Shown piece by piece: positions 1 through 10,682 of a DNA stretch of 64,000 bases. Source of the stretch: Staphylococcus simiae (GTDB lineage Bacteria > Bacillota > Bacilli > Staphylococcales > Staphylococcaceae); NCBI RefSeq assembly GCF_017357005.1, contig NZ_CP071589.1:124001-188000 (forward strand), read 5' to 3'. Under the pieces are notes generated by a model. That model saw only the letters and a list, made by a program, of their open reading frames with translations, made no database searches and had not been told where the DNA came from. Every line of letters begins with the position of its first letter. Position 1 is the first letter of the stretch. The position numbers and the translations under genes are program-made.

Positions 1-23
1 AAAATATATGGGGTGATTCATGA

Positions 24-3000
24 ATGAAGAATAAACAAGGATTTTTACCGAATAGATTAAATAAATACGCGATAAGAAAATTTACTGTAGGTACTGCATC
101 ATTATTAATAGGTGCTACATTAGTATTTGGCGTTGAAAACGTAGCCAAAGCAGATGAATTAGATAACAGTTCTGCTCAAAATAAGGATAGTAACAAAGAT
201 AAGAGCGAGCCAGTAGATATAACTGAGCTAACTGATAGTTCAATTACAAATAACAATGATAAAGCAACAACAACTTCAACAGAAGCTACTACAACTGTAG
301 AATCAAACTCAGCAAGTACTTCAAATGAAATGACTACGACAAATACTGATGATAAAGAAAGTACCGGATCAGCTGAACAAGATACAACTTCTTCGGATAA
401 AACTTCCAAACAACAATCCTCAAGTATAAATCAAGGCACAATTGATAACACAACAGATAATAATACCACTCAAGATACAACACCAACTCACAAGACAACA
501 CAAAATGATAAAGATTCAGCAACGAATAAGACTACAACAACGAATGATAAACAAGCATCCCAAGATACAACTAAAGTAAATGCGCAACATAAAGCTTCAA
601 AAGCGAAAGATAAGGAAACTACTGAAGTTGATGAAAACGCTAACAAATCAGATGTGACTGCAGATAAAAATGCTTCAACCAAAGATAAAAAAGTAGTTAA
701 GTCTAAGCAAAATAGCAATACAGCTAAAGCTAAATCTGATAAAAAAGTAGCACAAACTACAAAAACTAAGGTGGATAATAAAGCTACTAAACAACAAAGT
801 AATAAAACTACTAAAAAAGTTGCATCAAAACATGATACAACATTAACAAACAATACAGAACTAGCTAAAAAATTAGCGAAATCTAAAGATAAAGCAACAG
901 CTGTCAATGCATTTTTAAAAGAGCATGTTTCTGAATCAGAAGCCAAAGACATTTTAAACAATACAGATGTTGATTTTAATAAAGCCTCTGATGAAGAAAT
1001 TAACCAAGCAGTATTACAAGCAGCGTTAATTGAATTAGCAAATAAACAACAAAGTACGGAGACATTAGCTACAGCACCAAGAGTAAGAACGTTTATGCGA
1101 GCTATGACAATGCCAGTAATGTATGCTGCAGCAGAAGATAGCTCAGAAGATAGCTCAGAAAATGTTCAAAAATCATTAGGCTATTCAGATAACTATACCT
1201 TTGCTTCACTTGTTTTTGCACCGGGAACTTTAGATAGTGATGCAGCAAAAGCTAAGAACTATATTCCATTTGACATACATGCTTATATGTCAGGTTCAAA
1301 TTCTGGCCAAAGATATAAAATTGATTTGAAGTTAGATGAGAAAATAGCTAAGCATGTGACGAAAATTACTGTCAATCCACCAGCACGCAGTACGCCAGTT
1401 GAATTTGTAAGATTAACAGATGATAGTGGCAATCCATCTAATATTTGGGAAGTTAACTACATTCGTGCGAGTGGTGGTTTATTTGGTGGCGCTGAAATTT
1501 TAAAAACATATTCAGCAACGAATGGTCGTATTGAATTAGATGATACAGTAGGTAATATTTTAAATGAAGCTGGTAATTTATCTAACAATAAATTGAATTA
1601 TCAAGTATATGTTAGAGATTCAAATAATAATACTATTATCCGTACATCAGAAAGTGGTGGCTATTTCCTTACAACTACAGACAGTGACTTAGCAGCTTTA
1701 AATAATAATAAATCAACAGCAAATTCAGATGCATTCAGAGCGAGTAGTGGTACCGCTGTACTAGATACTACAGTTGGGACAAATGGTGCTATTATTGTTG
1801 ACCAACAAATTGTTAAAAGTGGTACATTTGGCTATGGTGGTGGACAAAATAAACAATGGAGTTACAATTATCAAATTGATAAAGATTTAATTCCATTTAT
1901 TGAAAGCGTTGAATTAGATAGATATGACTATAATGGTTTATCTGGATTTGATAAAACGTATAACGCATCTAATAAAGTTGCTGATTTAAAAATTGATGCT
2001 AACGGTAAAGGCACGATTACAGCAAGCGACTTAAATAATTTAATCGAATTTAATAACGGTTTACCTGAACCAATCGGTATTCGAGTTGTTATTAAATTAA
2101 ATCAAAGCGCTAACAATATTTTAACTAAAGATGCACAATATGATAGTAATGGTAATTTAATCACTTCAACTACTGACCGTCTTGAAGATTTTACATTTGC
2201 AGGCTATTTAACTGATAACGCAGGTAAATTAATTAATAATACATTAGGAACAACGTCATTAGGATTACAAGATTATGACCAAGATGGTTTGTTAGATAGT
2301 TATGAAAGAGAAGTATCATTAACTGATCCTAACAATAAGGATACAGATAGCGATGGTAAAAATGATGGAGACGAAGTTAAAAAATATTTAACGTCACCAT
2401 TAGTAGGTACGCCACAAGTTGCTGATATCACGATTAATGATACTAAAGTAAGTGGTTCAGTACCATTGCAACCGAATGCTGGTAGTCAAACAGCTAAAGT
2501 GATTAATCCAGCAGGTCAAGTGATAGGTACATCTGCTGTTAATAGTGATGGTACATTTACAGTGACTATTCCTAAATCAGCAGCAGGTCAATATACTATA
2601 GCGATTGATGATGCTAACTATCAAAATGATGAAACGAGCACATTTAATATCATCGATAATACTATTGTTCCTGCACCAATAATCGACCCAGTCGATGATA
2701 ATGACACAACCATTGGTGTACGTGGTACAGCGGGATCAACAATTACAGTTAAAGATAGTAATAATAATGTTATAGGTACAGTGACGCTAGGTGCTAATAG
2801 TACTACTGGAACATTGACATTAACTAAGCCATTAACAGCAGGTACGCAATTAACATCAACTGCTACTAAAAATGGTAAAACAAGTGCTGTTTCACCAACA
2901 GTAACAGTTACTGACGCAACGGCCCCTGATGCACCTGTAATTAACAGAGTAACAAGTGAAGATACAACAGTTAAAGGTACTGCTGAGCCAAATTCAACAG

Positions 3001-6000
3001 TGGCTGTGACATTCCCAGATGGCACGACACAAGTGACTGCTGCTGACAGTTCAGGTAACTATACAGTTAATATTCCAAGTTCACTTGATTTAACTGGTGG
3101 TGAAGTGATTAAAGCTACGGCAACAGATGCAGCTGGCAATAAATCTGTAGAATCTAATACAACAGTTGTTGACACCACTGCTCCAAGCCAACCGACAGTG
3201 AATAGAGTGACGAGTGAAGATACAACAATTACGGGTAAAGCTGAACCAAATTCAACAGTAACAGTGACATTCCCAAATGGCACAACGGTTCAAGCTATTA
3301 CAACAACTGATGGCAGTTATAGAGTGGCTGTGCCAACTAATATTGATTTAAAAGGCGGAGAAAATCTTACTGTAACAGCGACAGATAAAGCAGGTAACAC
3401 TTCTACAAGTGCGAATACAACAGTTGTAGATGTAACACCACCAGCAGAACCAACAATCAATACTGTAACAAGTGAAGATAAGACGATTACCGGAAAAGCC
3501 GAACCTAACTCAACTGTGACAATAACATTCCCAGACGGTACTACTGCGACTGGTACTACTGATCAGAACGGAAACTATACAGTAAGCATCCCTAATACAA
3601 TAGATTTAAAAGGTGATGAAGAGTTAAGTGCTATAGCAACAGATGCGGCAGGTAATAAATCTGTTGATGCTGGTACGACAGTATTAGATAAAACAGCACC
3701 AGATGCTCCGACTGTAAACCCAGTGACGAGTGAAGATACAACGATTACTGGTAAATCGGAACCATTTGCTACTATAACTGTGACGTTCCCAGATGGCACA
3801 ACAGCGACAGGAACAGCAGATGAAGATGGAAACTATGTCGTAGATATCCCAATAAATGTTGATTTAAAAGGTGGGGAGACATTACCAGTAACATCAACAG
3901 ATGAAGCAGGTAATGAATCATCTCCAGCAAATACAGTGGTGACAGATACGACAGCACCAACTGCACCAACGGTAAATCCGGTAACCAGTGAAGATAAGAC
4001 AATTACCGGAAAAGCCGAGCCAAACTCAACAGTAATTGTGACGTTCCCAGATGGCACAACAGCGACAGGAACAACGGATGAAGATGGTAACTATGTCGTA
4101 GATATCCCAACAAATGTTGATTTAAAAGGTGGGGAGACATTACCAGTAACATCAACAGATGAAGCAGGCAATGAATCATCTCCAGCGAATACAGTGGTGA
4201 CAGATACGACTGCACCAACAGCACCAACAGTGAACCCGGTGACAAGTGAAGATAAGACAATTACGGGTAAAGCAGAACCAAATTCAACAGTAACCGTGAC
4301 GTTCCCAGATGGCACAACAGCAACGGGTACAGCAGATGAAGATGGCAATTATGTTATCGATATTCCAACAAATGTTGACTTAAAAGGTGGGGAAACATTA
4401 CCAGTAACGTCAACAGATGAAGCAGGCAATGAATCATCTCCAGCGAATACAGTCGTGACAGATACGACAGCACCAACAGCACCAACGGTGAATCCGGTAA
4501 CCAGTGAAGATAAGACAATTACGGGTAAAGCCGAACCAAATTCAACAGTAACCGTGACGTTCCCAGATGGCACAACAGCGACAGGAACAACGGATGAAGA
4601 TGGTAACTATGTCGTAGATATTCCAACAAATGTTGACTTAAAAGGTGGCGAGACATTACCAGTAACATCAACAGATGAAGCAGGCAATGAATCACAACCA
4701 GCGAATACAGTGGTAACAGATACGACAGCACCAACAGCACCAACGGTAAATCCGGTAACCAGTGAAGATAAGACAATTACGGGTAAAGCCGAACCAAATT
4801 CAACAGTAACCGTGACGTTCCCAGATGGCACAACAGCAACGGGTACAGCAGATGAAGATGGCAATTATGTTATCGATATCCCAACAAATGTTGACTTAAA
4901 AGGTGGGGAAACATTACCAGTAACATCAACAGATGAAGCAGGTAATGTATCGGATCCAGCAAGCACAGTAGTTACAGATACAACAGCGCCGACTGTACCA
5001 ACGGTGAATCCGGTGACAAGTGAAGATAAGACAATTACGGGTAAAGCTGAACCAAATTCAACAGTAACCGTGACGTTCCCAGATGGCACAACAGCAACGG
5101 GTACAGCAGATGAAGATGGCAATTATGTTATCGATATCCCAACAAATGTTGATTTAAAAGGTGGCGAGACATTACCAGTAACGTCAACAGATGAAGCAGG
5201 CAATGAATCATCTCCAGCGAATACAGTCGTGACAGATACGACTGCACCAATAGTTAAGGGAATCGATGATCAAACAAAAGAGGTTAACACACCAATAGAT
5301 GAAATTAAAATCGAGGCAGATGATGGTGTTGGACATACTCTAACGAACAGTGTAAGTGGCTTACCAACAGGTGTAACGTTTGATGAAGCGACGAACACAA
5401 TTAGTGGCAGTCCAACGACTGTAGGTACGTACCCAGTAACCGTGACAACAACAGATGCCGAAGGTAATTCAACAACGACGCAATTCACAATCACAGTGGT
5501 GGACACAACAGCACCAACAGTGAAAGCGATTGATGATCAAACGAAAGAAGTTAATACACCAATTGACTCAATAACAATTGATGGTCAAGACAATAGTGGT
5601 CAGCCTGTTAAAAACAGCGTCAGTGGTTTACCAGCAGGTGTAACGTTTGATGAAACAACGAACACAATCAGTGGCAGCCCAACAACAGTAGGCACATACC
5701 CAGTAACGGTAACGACAACAGATGCTGAAGGAAACACAACAACAACGAAATTCACAATTACAGTGGTAGATACGACAGCACCGACGGTGAAAGACATTGA
5801 TGACCAAACGAAAGAGGTTAATACACCAATTGATAATATCGTTATTGATGGAAGCGACAATAGTGGTCAAGCAGTTAAAAATAGTGTCAGTGGTTTACCA
5901 GCAGGTGTAACATTTGATGAAAATACAAATACAATCAGTGGTAGCCCAACGACTGTGGGCACTTATCCAGTAACTGTGACAACAACAGATGCCGAAGGTA

Positions 6001-9000
6001 ACACAACAACGACGAAATTCACGATTACCGTGGTAGATACAACAGCACCAACGGTGAAAGCTATTGATGATCAAACAAAAGAAGTGAACACACCAATCGA
6101 TAACATCGTCATTGATGGTCAAGATAATAGTGGTCAACCAGTCAAAAATAGTGTGAGTGGTTTACCAGCAGGCGTAACGTTTAATCCTGAGACAAACACA
6201 ATCAGTGGTAGCCCGACGACAGTAGGTACTTACCCAGTAACGGTGACAACAACAGACGCTGAAGGTAACTCAACAACAACACAATTCACGATTACCGTGG
6301 TAGATACGACAGCACCAACAGTGAAAGATATTGACGATCAAACGAAAGAGGTCAACACACCGATTGATTCAATAACAATTGATGGTCAAGACAATAGTGG
6401 TCAGCCTGTTAAAAACAGCGTCAGTGGTTTACCAGCAGGTGTAACATTTGATGAAAATACAAATACAATCAGTGGTAGCCCAACGACTGTAGGTACGTAC
6501 CCAGTAACGGTAACGACAACAGACGCTGAAGGTAACTCAACAACAACGCAATTTACCATTACAGTGGTGGATACAACAGCACCAACAGTAAAAGACATCG
6601 ATGATCAAACAAAAGAGGTTAATACACCGATTGATTCAATAACAATCGATAGCCAAGATAACAGTGGTCAACCAGTGACAAATAGCGTAAGTGGCTTGCC
6701 TAACGGTGTAACGTTTGATCCTGAGACAAACACAATTAGTGGCAGTCCAACAACAGTGGGTACGTATCCAGTAACCGTGACGACAACGGATAACGAAGGA
6801 AATACAACAACAACGCAATTCACGATTACAGTGGTAGATACAACGGCACCAACAGTAAAAGCGATTGATGATCAAACGAAAGAAGTGAACACACCAATCG
6901 ATAACATCGTTATTGATAGTAGTGATAACAGTGGTCAGCCAGTTAAAAACAGTGTAAGTGGCTTACCGGCAGGAGTAACATTTAATCCTGAGACAAACAC
7001 AATTAGTGGCAGCCCAACAACAGTGGGTACTTACCCAGTAACCGTGACGACAACAGACGCCGAAGGAAACTCAACAACAACGCAATTCACGATTACAGTG
7101 GTAGATACAACAGCACCGACGGTAAAAGATATTAACGATCAAACAAAAGAAGTGAACACACCGATTGATAACATCGTTATTGATGGTAGTGACAACAGTG
7201 GTCAAGCAGTCAAAAACAGTGTAAGTGGCTTACCGGAAGGTGTAACATTTAATCCTGAGACAAATACAATTAGTGGAAGTCCAACGACTGTAGGCACATA
7301 CCCAGTAACCGTGACGACAACAGACGCTGAAGGAAATACGACAACGACGCAATTCACGATTACAGTGGTAGATACAACAGCACCGACGGTCAAAGCTATT
7401 GATGATCAAACAAAAGAGGTTAATACACCGATTGATTCAATAACAATCGATAGCCAAGATAACAGTAATCAACCAGTGACAAATAGTGTGAGTGGTTTAC
7501 CAGCAGGCGTAACGTTTGATGAAAATACAAATACAATCAGTGGTAGCCCAACGACTGTAGGTACGTATCCAGTGACCGTAACGACAACAGACGCTGAAGG
7601 CAACACAACAACGACGCAATTCACGATTACAGTCGTGGATACAACAGCACCGACGGTGAAAGACATCGATGATCAAACAAAAGAAGTGAATACGCCAATC
7701 GATAACATCGTTATTGACGGTCAAGACAACAGTGGTCAACCAGTCAAAAATAGTGTAAGTGGCTTGCCTAACGGTGTAACGTTTGATCCAGATACAAATA
7801 CAATCAGTGGAAGTCCAACGACTGTCGGTACTTACCCAGTGACAGTAACGACAACAGATGCCGAAGGAAACTCAACAACAACACAATTCACGATTACAGT
7901 AGTAGATACAACAGCACCAACGGTGAAAGATATTGATGATCAAACAAAAGAAGTGAACACACCAATTGACTCAATAACAATCGATGGTCAAGACAATAGT
8001 GGCCAACCGGTAACGAATAGTGTAAGTGGTTTACCAGCAGGTGTAACATTTGATGAAAATACAAATACAATCAGTGGTAGCCCAACGACTGTGGGCACTT
8101 ATCCAGTAACTGTGACAACAACAGATGCCGAAGGAAATACAACAACGACGAAATTCACGATTACCGTGGTAGATACAACAGCACCAACGGTGAAAGACAT
8201 TGATGACCAAACAAAAGAAGTGAACACACCAATTGATAACATCGTCATTGACGGTAGTGATAACAGTGGTCAACCAGTCAAAAATAGTGTGAGTGGTTTA
8301 CCAGCAGGCGTAACGTTCGATGAAGCGACAAACACAATTAGTGGTAGTCCAACAACAGTAGGCACTTATCCAGTAACGGTAACGACAACAGATGCGGAAG
8401 GTAACACAACAACAACGCAATTCACGATTACTGTGGTAGATACAACAGCACCAACGGTCAAAGCTATTGATGACCAAACGAAAGAAGTTAATACATCAAT
8501 CGATAACATCATTATTGATGGTAGTGACAATAGTGGTCAGCCTGTTAAAAACAGTGTGAGTGGTTTACCAACAGGCGTAACGTTTGATCCTGAGACAAAC
8601 ACAATCAGTGGCAGCCCAACGACTGTAGGAACTTACCCAGTAACCGTGACAACAACAGATGCCGAAGGAAATACGACAACGACGAAATTCACGATTACAG
8701 TAGTAGATACAACAGCACCAACGGTGAAAGATATTGATGATCAAACAAAAGAAGTGAATACGCCGATTGACAACATCGTCATTGATGGTCAAGACAATAG
8801 TGGCCAACCGGTAACGAATAGTGTGAGTGGTTTACCAGCAGGCGTAACGTTTGATCCTGAGACAAACACAATCAGTGGTAGTCCAACAACAGTAGGTACT
8901 TACCCAGTAACGGTGACAACAACAGACGCCGAAGGAAACTCAACAACAACGCAATTCACCATCACAGTGGTGGATACAACAGCACCAACGGTAAAAGCGA

Positions 9001-10499
9001 TTGATGATCAAACGAAAGAGGTTAATACACCAATCGATAACATCGTTATTGATAGTAGTGATAACAGTGGTCAACCGGTCAAAAACAGTGTAAGTGGCTT
9101 ACCAGCAGGTGTAACGTTTAATCCTGAGACAAACACAATTAGTGGAAGTCCAACGGCAGTAGGCAAATATCCAGTGACGGTAACGACAACAGATGCCGAA
9201 GGAAATACAACAACGACGAAATTCACGATTACAGTGGTGGATACAACAGCACCAACGGTAAAAGCGATTGATGATCAAACGAAAGAGGTTAATACACCAA
9301 TCGATAACATCGTTATTGATAGTAGTGATAACAGTGGTCAACCGGTCAAAAACAGTGTAAGTGGCTTACCAGCAGGTGTAACGTTTAATCCTGAGACAAA
9401 CACAATTAGTGGAAGTCCAACGACAGTAGGCAAATATCCAGTGACGGTAACGACAACAGATGCCGAAGGAAACTCAACAACGACACAATTCACGATTACA
9501 GTCGTGGATACGACAGCACCAACGGTGAAAGCTATTGATGATCAAACAAAAGAAGTGAACACACCGATTGACAACATTATTATTGATGGTCAAGACAACA
9601 GTGGTCAACCAGTAACAAATAGTGTAAGTGGCTTACCAGCAGGTGTAACGTTTGATCCTGAGACAAATACAATCAGTGGTAGCCCAACAACAGTAGGCAC
9701 ATACCCAGTAACCGTGACAACAATAGACGCTGAAGGAAATACAACAACGACGAAATTCACGATTACAGTGGTGGATACAACAGCACCAGATGCACCGACT
9801 ATTAATCCGGTTCATAAAGGTGATACAACAATAACTGGTAAAGCTGAACCAAATTCAACAGTGACAATAACATTCCCAGATGGCACAACAGCGACTGGTA
9901 CTACAGATGCTGATGGCAATTACACAATTGATGTTCCTTCTAACGTACATTTAAATGGAGGAGATCATATTGATGCAATTGCAACTGATAAGTCAGGTAA
10001 CGATTCTCCAGCAGCTGATACAATAGTGATTGATGATAGTAAACCGGTTGATCCGGATCACCCAACAGATCCAACAGACCCAACGGATCCAGTGAAACCA
10101 ACAGATCCTAGTCATCCAACCAAACCAAATCAACCGACTCAGCCATCACAACCAGGAACAGTTGTACCACCAAGTACGCCGAAAAATGATAAACCAAGTA
10201 ATGACAATCACATCAACCCAGAACCATCACAACAACAGAACACAAGTGATAGTAATATAACTCCAACTCAGAATAACCATAAATATAGTAGACAAGAACG
10301 TATTTACAATGAGTCAGTGAAGACAGATCATAAAAAAGAAAACAGTAAAGCAAATAAACAACAAAGTGAATTACCTGAAACAGGAGATTCTGGAGTTAAT
10401 AATGGAACTTTATTTGGTTCATTATTAGCAGGTTTAGGTGCATTGTTCTTATTCTTTAAACGTCGTAAAGAAGATGAAGAAGAAGAAGAGCAACAATAA
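24..10499 (+). CDS. Giant LPXTG cell-wall-anchored surface protein, Bap-like (biofilm-associated protein family)
   Basis: A 3491-residue secreted adhesin, probably covalently attached to peptidoglycan by sortase A. The N-terminus has a YSIRK-type signal (YAIRKFTVGTASLLIG, about residues 15-30) with cleavage near residue 43. Residues 45-270 are Ser/Thr/Asn/Lys-rich. A globular region follows (about 380-745), then an acidic calcium-loop stretch with DxDxDG patterns (about 750-790; DQDGLLD, DTDSDGKNDGDE) like the EF-hand-type motifs of Bap. After two degenerate Ig-like units come 9 units of 86 residues (969-1742), 17 units of 89 residues (1743-3255), one more 86-type unit (3256-3341), a Pro-rich wall span, LPETG at 3450, a hydrophobic segment and a KRRK tail. 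The 89-residue unit resembles the Bap C-repeat. The start ATG at 24 has GGGGTGA 8 nt upstream; an ATG at 20 is out of frame. Function in biofilm or adhesion is inferred from family. Confidence 0.9.
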   Translation: MKNKQGFLPNRLNKYAIRKFTVGTASLLIGATLVFGVENVAKADELDNSSAQNKDSNKDKSEPVDITELTDSSITNNNDKATTTSTEATTTVESNSASTSNEMTTTNTDDKESTGSAEQDTTSSDKTSKQQSSSINQGTIDNTTDNNTTQDTTPTHKTTQNDKDSATNKTTTTNDKQASQDTTKVNAQHKASKAKDKETTEVDENANKSDVTADKNASTKDKKVVKSKQNSNTAKAKSDKKVAQTTKTKVDNKATKQQSNKTTKKVASKHDTTLTNNTELAKKLAKSKDKATAVNAFLKEHVSESEAKDILNNTDVDFNKASDEEINQAVLQAALIELANKQQSTETLATAPRVRTFMRAMTMPVMYAAAEDSSEDSSENVQKSLGYSDNYTFASLVFAPGTLDSDAAKAKNYIPFDIHAYMSGSNSGQRYKIDLKLDEKIAKHVTKITVNPPARSTPVEFVRLTDDSGNPSNIWEVNYIRASGGLFGGAEILKTYSATNGRIELDDTVGNILNEAGNLSNNKLNYQVYVRDSNNNTIIRTSESGGYFLTTTDSDLAALNNNKSTANSDAFRASSGTAVLDTTVGTNGAIIVDQQIVKSGTFGYGGGQNKQWSYNYQIDKDLIPFIESVELDRYDYNGLSGFDKTYNASNKVADLKIDANGKGTITASDLNNLIEFNNGLPEPIGIRVVIKLNQSANNILTKDAQYDSNGNLITSTTDRLEDFTFAGYLTDNAGKLINNTLGTTSLGLQDYDQDGLLDSYEREVSLTDPNNKDTDSDGKNDGDEVKKYLTSPLVGTPQVADITINDTKVSGSVPLQPNAGSQTAKVINPAGQVIGTSAVNSDGTFTVTIPKSAAGQYTIAIDDANYQNDETSTFNIIDNTIVPAPIIDPVDDNDTTIGVRGTAGSTITVKDSNNNVIGTVTLGANSTTGTLTLTKPLTAGTQLTSTATKNGKTSAVSPTVTVTDATAPDAPVINRVTSEDTTVKGTAEPNSTVAVTFPDGTTQVTAADSSGNYTVNIPSSLDLTGGEVIKATATDAAGNKSVESNTTVVDTTAPSQPTVNRVTSEDTTITGKAEPNSTVTVTFPNGTTVQAITTTDGSYRVAVPTNIDLKGGENLTVTATDKAGNTSTSANTTVVDVTPPAEPTINTVTSEDKTITGKAEPNSTVTITFPDGTTATGTTDQNGNYTVSIPNTIDLKGDEELSAIATDAAGNKSVDAGTTVLDKTAPDAPTVNPVTSEDTTITGKSEPFATITVTFPDGTTATGTADEDGNYVVDIPINVDLKGGETLPVTSTDEAGNESSPANTVVTDTTAPTAPTVNPVTSEDKTITGKAEPNSTVIVTFPDGTTATGTTDEDGNYVVDIPTNVDLKGGETLPVTSTDEAGNESSPANTVVTDTTAPTAPTVNPVTSEDKTITGKAEPNSTVTVTFPDGTTATGTADEDGNYVIDIPTNVDLKGGETLPVTSTDEAGNESSPANTVVTDTTAPTAPTVNPVTSEDKTITGKAEPNSTVTVTFPDGTTATGTTDEDGNYVVDIPTNVDLKGGETLPVTSTDEAGNESQPANTVVTDTTAPTAPTVNPVTSEDKTITGKAEPNSTVTVTFPDGTTATGTADEDGNYVIDIPTNVDLKGGETLPVTSTDEAGNVSDPASTVVTDTTAPTVPTVNPVTSEDKTITGKAEPNSTVTVTFPDGTTATGTADEDGNYVIDIPTNVDLKGGETLPVTSTDEAGNESSPANTVVTDTTAPIVKGIDDQTKEVNTPIDEIKIEADDGVGHTLTNSVSGLPTGVTFDEATNTISGSPTTVGTYPVTVTTTDAEGNSTTTQFTITVVDTTAPTVKAIDDQTKEVNTPIDSITIDGQDNSGQPVKNSVSGLPAGVTFDETTNTISGSPTTVGTYPVTVTTTDAEGNTTTTKFTITVVDTTAPTVKDIDDQTKEVNTPIDNIVIDGSDNSGQAVKNSVSGLPAGVTFDENTNTISGSPTTVGTYPVTVTTTDAEGNTTTTKFTITVVDTTAPTVKAIDDQTKEVNTPIDNIVIDGQDNSGQPVKNSVSGLPAGVTFNPETNTISGSPTTVGTYPVTVTTTDAEGNSTTTQFTITVVDTTAPTVKDIDDQTKEVNTPIDSITIDGQDNSGQPVKNSVSGLPAGVTFDENTNTISGSPTTVGTYPVTVTTTDAEGNSTTTQFTITVVDTTAPTVKDIDDQTKEVNTPIDSITIDSQDNSGQPVTNSVSGLPNGVTFDPETNTISGSPTTVGTYPVTVTTTDNEGNTTTTQFTITVVDTTAPTVKAIDDQTKEVNTPIDNIVIDSSDNSGQPVKNSVSGLPAGVTFNPETNTISGSPTTVGTYPVTVTTTDAEGNSTTTQFTITVVDTTAPTVKDINDQTKEVNTPIDNIVIDGSDNSGQAVKNSVSGLPEGVTFNPETNTISGSPTTVGTYPVTVTTTDAEGNTTTTQFTITVVDTTAPTVKAIDDQTKEVNTPIDSITIDSQDNSNQPVTNSVSGLPAGVTFDENTNTISGSPTTVGTYPVTVTTTDAEGNTTTTQFTITVVDTTAPTVKDIDDQTKEVNTPIDNIVIDGQDNSGQPVKNSVSGLPNGVTFDPDTNTISGSPTTVGTYPVTVTTTDAEGNSTTTQFTITVVDTTAPTVKDIDDQTKEVNTPIDSITIDGQDNSGQPVTNSVSGLPAGVTFDENTNTISGSPTTVGTYPVTVTTTDAEGNTTTTKFTITVVDTTAPTVKDIDDQTKEVNTPIDNIVIDGSDNSGQPVKNSVSGLPAGVTFDEATNTISGSPTTVGTYPVTVTTTDAEGNTTTTQFTITVVDTTAPTVKAIDDQTKEVNTSIDNIIIDGSDNSGQPVKNSVSGLPTGVTFDPETNTISGSPTTVGTYPVTVTTTDAEGNTTTTKFTITVVDTTAPTVKDIDDQTKEVNTPIDNIVIDGQDNSGQPVTNSVSGLPAGVTFDPETNTISGSPTTVGTYPVTVTTTDAEGNSTTTQFTITVVDTTAPTVKAIDDQTKEVNTPIDNIVIDSSDNSGQPVKNSVSGLPAGVTFNPETNTISGSPTAVGKYPVTVTTTDAEGNTTTTKFTITVVDTTAPTVKAIDDQTKEVNTPIDNIVIDSSDNSGQPVKNSVSGLPAGVTFNPETNTISGSPTTVGKYPVTVTTTDAEGNSTTTQFTITVVDTTAPTVKAIDDQTKEVNTPIDNIIIDGQDNSGQPVTNSVSGLPAGVTFDPETNTISGSPTTVGTYPVTVTTIDAEGNTTTTKFTITVVDTTAPDAPTINPVHKGDTTITGKAEPNSTVTITFPDGTTATGTTDADGNYTIDVPSNVHLNGGDHIDAIATDKSGNDSPAADTIVIDDSKPVDPDHPTDPTDPTDPVKPTDPSHPTKPNQPTQPSQPGTVVPPSTPKNDKPSNDNHINPEPSQQQNTSDSNITPTQNNHKYSRQERIYNESVKTDHKKENSKANKQQSELPETGDSGVNNGTLFGSLLAGLGALFLFFKRRKEDEEEEEQQ
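2928..5249 (+). repeat. Nine tandem 258-bp units inside the Bap-like gene
   Basis: Nine head-to-tail units of exactly 86 codons, each starting near the residues (D/T)APTVNPVTSEDKTITG and holding FPDGTTATG and GNYVxDIP. Units 5 to 9 are nearly identical, while the first three are more diverged, which suggests recent expansion from the downstream side. A tenth, diverged unit lies beyond the next array at 9789-10046. Confidence 0.93.
5250..9788 (+). repeat. Seventeen tandem 267-bp units inside the Bap-like gene
   Basis: Seventeen units of exactly 89 codons (17 x 267 = 4539 bp) abut the 258-bp array without any linker. Each carries DQTKEVNTPID, NSVSGLP, TNTISGSPT and FTITVVDTTAPTVK. Only the first unit is clearly divergent. 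Units 15 and 16 (about 8988-9254 and 9255-9521) are almost identical over more than 200 bp, indicating a very recent duplication. Copy number is expected to vary between isolates and to be easily misassembled. Confidence 0.93.
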
Positions 10500-10549
10500 T
10501 AGTGATTGAAAAGAGAATATATTAAATAAAACAAGTTTTATTTAGACCA

Positions 10550-10596
10550 AAATGGTAACTTCTATTGACATAACATAGAAGTTACCATTTTTTACT
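10550..10596 (+). terminator. Rho-independent terminator of the surface-protein gene
   Basis: A perfect 16-bp stem (AAATGGTAACTTCTAT at 10550-10565 with its complement at 10575-10590), a 9-nt loop and a T-run, 50 nt after the surface-protein stop codon. Confidence 0.9.
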
Positions 10597-10682
10597 AATT
10601 TATTTACTTTTTACATACTTATAATTATTATATAAATACAAATAGGGGTTGAGATAGTTTTTTATTAAAGGGGTTGGTTAAT

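Noticed and set aside
2928..9788. Regular direct repeats as a possible CRISPR or satellite
   Set aside because: The units are coding and in frame throughout, with no short repeat-spacer pattern.
2621..9815. Many minus-strand open frames of 60-86 codons at 258- or 267-bp spacing
   Set aside because: They are antisense shadows of the tandem repeats in the surface-protein gene; no ribosome sites and repeated composition.
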